64,000 bases of DNA, from the NCBI GenBank assembly GCA_964447205.1, contig CAYUSB010000009.1:1-64000 (forward strand). The letters run 5' to 3'. Source of the stretch: JAEUKH01 sp964447205. GTDB taxonomy: Bacteria; Myxococcota_A; Polyangia; Polyangiales; Ga0077539. Position 1 is the first letter of the stretch. The number at the start of each line of letters is the position of its first letter. A program made the translations under genes and the position numbers. The notes under the pieces are model-generated. The model worked only from the letters and a program-made list of their open reading frames with translations, was not told where the DNA came from and did not search any database. This document shows, piece by piece, positions 61,847 to 64,000 of the stretch.

Positions 61847-62061
61847 TGGACAGGCCCCTGACGAAGCGCCAGCGGGAGTACCTGCTGGGGCGGCTCCGCG
61901 GCGTCTATCCATACTGGCTGGGCTCAACGCGGTCCCGTCGGCTGCTGACCGAGAGGAGCCTGATCCGCCGCGGGCTTCTGGGGCCCGACCGCGAGCTCAC
62001 CGACGCGGGCCGCGCCGAGGCCCAGCGCCTTGCGGACGCGGCCAAGAAGGGCGGCGCGTGA
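61846..62061 (+). CDS. Hypothetical element protein
   Basis: 71 residues from ATG 61846. LTKRQREYLLGRLRGVYPYW and RELTDAGRAEAQRLADAAKK resemble the short basic proteins in phage recombination/early modules. Family not recognised. Confidence 0.62.
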   Translation: MDRPLTKRQREYLLGRLRGVYPYWLGSTRSRRLLTERSLIRRGLLGPDRELTDAGRAEAQRLADAAKKGGA

Positions 62062-62522
62062 TGTACGCGATCACTCTCTACCGGCCGTGGTCCTGGTACG
62101 TCAGCCACGGCCCCAAGCGCGTCGAGAACCGCACCTGGCCGCCCGACCCGGCCCAGCTCAAGCCCGGCGACGTCCTGGCCATCCACGCGGGCCAGGGCTG
62201 GGACAAGTGTTTCTACCCCGACGGGCGGACCATGCCTTCGTGGGCTCCTGGGTCGTGGCCCCAGCACCCGCGGTCCGAGGCGATCCCGACGGGCATCGTG
62301 GCCCTGGTGGTGTTCGCGGGCGCCACGGCCGGCACGGTCGCGTCCGACAGCCTGGGACCGGGTGTGTCCGAGTGGTGGCGGGGCCCGTGGGGCTGGCTTC
62401 TCGGGCAGGTGTGCGCGATCGACCCGGTGCCCTGCTCGGGCAAGCAGGGGCTGTGGGTCGTTCCTGAGGACGTCGAGCAGAAGGTTCGGGCCGCGTACGC
62501 GCGGCGGAAGGGCGGCGTGTAA
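62061..62522 (+). CDS. ASCH-domain protein
   Basis: 153 residues from ATG 62061 (or GTG 62058). The start YAITLYRPWSWYVSHGPKRV, ENRTWPP and LKPGDVLAIHAGQGWD follow the ASCH fold (PUA-like, beta barrel with a W/ENRxW and PGDxLxIHA pattern). ASCH proteins bind RNA or modified nucleotides and some are nucleases or deaminase-like. Stop overlaps the next start. Confidence 0.72.
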   Translation: MYAITLYRPWSWYVSHGPKRVENRTWPPDPAQLKPGDVLAIHAGQGWDKCFYPDGRTMPSWAPGSWPQHPRSEAIPTGIVALVVFAGATAGTVASDSLGPGVSEWWRGPWGWLLGQVCAIDPVPCSGKQGLWVVPEDVEQKVRAAYARRKGGV

Positions 62523-63004
62523 TGGGGTTGATCGCGCGTGTTTGCGTGGCCGCGGTGGTGATGATCGCCCCGCCCACGATCTGGTTGACCCTCGGGGCCG
62601 TGGGGCGGTTCCCGATGTTCATGTGCTGCGTCGCCGCGGCCGTGTCGCTGATGATTTCGTACGTGGGCGCGGGGATGTGGTTCTCCGAGGCGATCGGCGA
62701 GCAGCTCGACGACGCGCCCCCGGCGACCCACCCGAACGAGCTCACGGCCCTGGTCACCCTCGGGATGACCGAGGCCCACAAGCAGCACCGCGAGGGCTGC
62801 TGTCGACGCATCACCACGGCCCAGGAGATCCAAGAAGCTCGGGATGACCTGGAGGCCGTGCGGGATGAGCTGGTCGACCTGATCGGCCACCTGCCCGACT
62901 TCCCCTGCGAGTCGGACGTCGAAGTACTCCTCAACCTCGAGCGGGTCCGCCGAGGCCTCAAGCTCCTGCAAGGCCGCCTCGACCTCCGCGAGGGCACACG
63001 ATGA
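62522..63004 (+). CDS. Membrane protein with C-terminal coiled coil
   Basis: 160 residues. Two hydrophobic helices (VCVAAVVMIAPPTIWLTLGA and FMCCVAAAVSLMISYVGAGM) are followed by a helical coiled-coil region (AQEIQEARDDLEAVRDELVD). Could be a holin-like or accessory membrane protein of the element. TAATG overlap with the previous gene. Confidence 0.65.
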   Translation: MGLIARVCVAAVVMIAPPTIWLTLGAVGRFPMFMCCVAAAVSLMISYVGAGMWFSEAIGEQLDDAPPATHPNELTALVTLGMTEAHKQHREGCCRRITTAQEIQEARDDLEAVRDELVDLIGHLPDFPCESDVEVLLNLERVRRGLKLLQGRLDLREGTR

Positions 63005-63768
63005 CGGCCAGGTGTCCCCGCCGGTGGGCGGTGCTTGTAGCGGCTTCGGTCCGCGAGGGCGAGGCGGTCTGGGGCGTGCCGTGGTGCGGCATGGCCCTCG
63101 GCTGGGACCGATGGGCCCAGGCCGTGCGGGTCCCGGCCTGCATCCCCGAGCCCCCGAGCGCGCCCGCGGTGCCTGCCGGAGGGCAGGCGCCGCACAAGGG
63201 AGGCCCGGAAGCGACCGAGCGGCCGCGGCTCTCCAGGCGCCCCGCCCCCCACCCTTCCGACCCGTGGGGGGCCCCCGCCGGAGGCCTTCCTCACCGCGTC
63301 GCCCACACGAAGTGGGGAACGGCGCGCCGCAGCGGAGCGCAAGGGGGGCCACGAGGGGCCACCGCGCACAAGGCCGTAGGCCGCGGAGCGGGGGACGGGC
63401 GCCCCTTGCGTGGAGCGAGCACGCCGTTACACCGGGCGATCCGGCGCGGTGTGGATGGCCGGAGACGAACTCGGCAATGGGTTGCCAGTTTCTCCCGCCC
63501 GAGTCTGGAAAGTCACCCCGTTGGGGCGCTTGGGCTCCGGGCGGTGCACGACCACCCCCATGGGCTCATCGATGAGACCGACGCGCCGCGTCATGGGGTC
63601 TGCGTCAAGGGACGGTCGGCCAGGGTGTGTAACACCCTGGGGAATCCACGGTGGGGGCGACCGGCGGAGCCAAGAGAGGGCCGTTCGGCGGGGGTTGGGT
63701 GCGGCTCTATCGGGGGGTGTCCGAACCCCCTGGGGAATCCACGGGGAGGGGGTCTGAGTGGGCGCTGA
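63001..63768 (+). CDS. Doubtful hypothetical protein
   Basis: 255-codon frame from ATG 63001, overlapping the previous stop (ATGA). The first 65 residues (RWAVLVAASVREGEAVWGVP, WCGMALGWDRWAQAVRVPAC) look coding. From about 63200 the frame becomes Arg/Gly/Pro-rich with poor codon bias and may be non-coding or hold another gene in a different frame (GTG 63410). Confidence 0.4.
   Translation: MTARCPRRWAVLVAASVREGEAVWGVPWCGMALGWDRWAQAVRVPACIPEPPSAPAVPAGGQAPHKGGPEATERPRLSRRPAPHPSDPWGAPAGGLPHRVAHTKWGTARRSGAQGGPRGATAHKAVGRGAGDGRPLRGASTPLHRAIRRGVDGRRRTRQWVASFSRPSLESHPVGALGLRAVHDHPHGLIDETDAPRHGVCVKGRSARVCNTLGNPRWGRPAEPREGRSAGVGCGSIGGCPNPLGNPRGGGLSGR
63621..63744. repeat. Two hairpin-plus-17-bp direct repeats
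   Basis: CCCTGGGGAATCCACGG is repeated at 63635-63651 and 63728-63744. Each copy ends the right arm of a different hairpin: CAGGGTGT/ACACCCTG (63621-63639) and GGGGGT/AACCCCC (63712-63730). Ninety-three bp apart. Could be recombination sites, protein-binding sites or a regulatory pair before the next gene. Confidence 0.6.
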
Positions 63769-64000
63769 AGAGGCTGTTTTTCTGGGCGTTGCGGACATCG
63801 ACGGCCACGACGCCCGCCCCTCCCCGGAGGGGGTCGATTTCCACCCCCTCCGGTGCGCCGTGGACTGGGCGACGGCCCTCTACCGGGTGGGGGTCACTGG
63901 CCGGGTCTGGAAGGCCCTCCTGCGGGTCCCCGAGGGCGGGGCCGTGTCGGCGGTGGGTGACTCCGGGTCCCCGATCCCCCTGACGGTCACCCGGGGCCCG
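63758..64000 (+). CDS. Hypothetical element protein, 3' end outside window
   Basis: Open from GTG 63758 to the right edge (81 codons, no stop), with GGGAGGGGG upstream. Soluble-looking: EEAVFLGVADIDGHDARPSP, VDWATALYRVGVTGRVWKAL. Codon use matches real genes, unlike the preceding 500 bp. Family not recognised. Confidence 0.6.
   Translation, partial: MGAEEAVFLGVADIDGHDARPSPEGVDFHPLRCAVDWATALYRVGVTGRVWKALLRVPEGGAVSAVGDSGSPIPLTVTRGP

Noticed and set aside
63427..63798. 123-codon minus-strand frame at the right end
   Set aside because: Opposite direction to the surrounding operon, no binding site, and the sequence is shaped by the 17-bp repeats.
1..64000. Insertion sequences or transposase genes
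   Set aside because: No transposase motif (DDE, HUH or serine recombinase) was recognised in any frame. The only recombinase seen is the tyrosine integrase.

Overview
The window is very GC-rich, with strongly G/C-biased third codon positions. It carries secreted lipoproteins with Asp-Thr-Gly-Pro linkers, DGxDNDCNG (MopE-type) repeats, an OmpA protein with thrombospondin-3 repeats, a Hanks-type kinase and a Uma2 family protein. Together these suggest a myxobacterium (Myxococcota, formerly Deltaproteobacteria). A run of 100 N inside the CRISPR array shows that it is a draft scaffold.

Region 1 (1-32 kb) is ordinary chromosome. It holds a JmjC-like cupin, a polyhydroxybutyrate-depolymerase-like esterase, a short/branched-chain acyl-CoA dehydrogenase, an NHL-propeller lipoprotein, a secreted protein built of five 47-residue repeats, and a long-form SppA. 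A compact regulatory phosphotransferase operon (hprK-rapZ-ptsH-ptsI) follows on the minus strand. Next come a 1240-residue lipoprotein translationally coupled to a FadL-type porin, yhbY, an orphan pqqC-like gene, a kinase fused to an extracytoplasmic cyclophilin, a MopE-like lipoprotein, an asnB/glycosyltransferase pair, and an OmpA protein. Gene gaps carry a dispersed element about 100 bp long with a CCCTCTCCCG palindrome.

Region 2 (32.3-54 kb) is a complete type I-E CRISPR-Cas locus: cas3-cas8e-cse2-cas7e-cas5e-cas6e-cas1-cas2 in one tightly overlapped operon. It is followed by a hairpin, a 43-bp tandem repeat, an unrecognised 234-residue gene and a very large array. 192 repeats are visible (62 before and 130 after the gap), all on a 61-bp period, with the leader on the cas side. 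The last base of the 29-bp repeat varies, as expected if it comes from the PAM. Several spacers are duplicated exactly or nearly so.

Region 3 (54-64 kb) holds a Uma2 gene, then the left end of an integrative element or prophage. The 3' half of a CAT-anticodon tRNA marks the attachment site, followed by a tyrosine integrase, an excisionase-like gene, a sigma-region-4-like gene and small early genes transcribed toward the integrase. A divergent pair of Xre regulators flanks two identical palindromic operators. Rightward there is a ladder of small genes joined by TGATG or ATGA overlaps, including an ASCH-domain gene. The element runs off the right edge, so the intact tRNA and second attachment site should lie beyond it.

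The best candidates for new biology are the unknown gene between cas2 and the array, the kinase-cyclophilin fusion, the RapZ with arginine in place of the Walker A lysine, the 47-residue repeat protein, and the element's regulatory switch with its C2-like lipoprotein.
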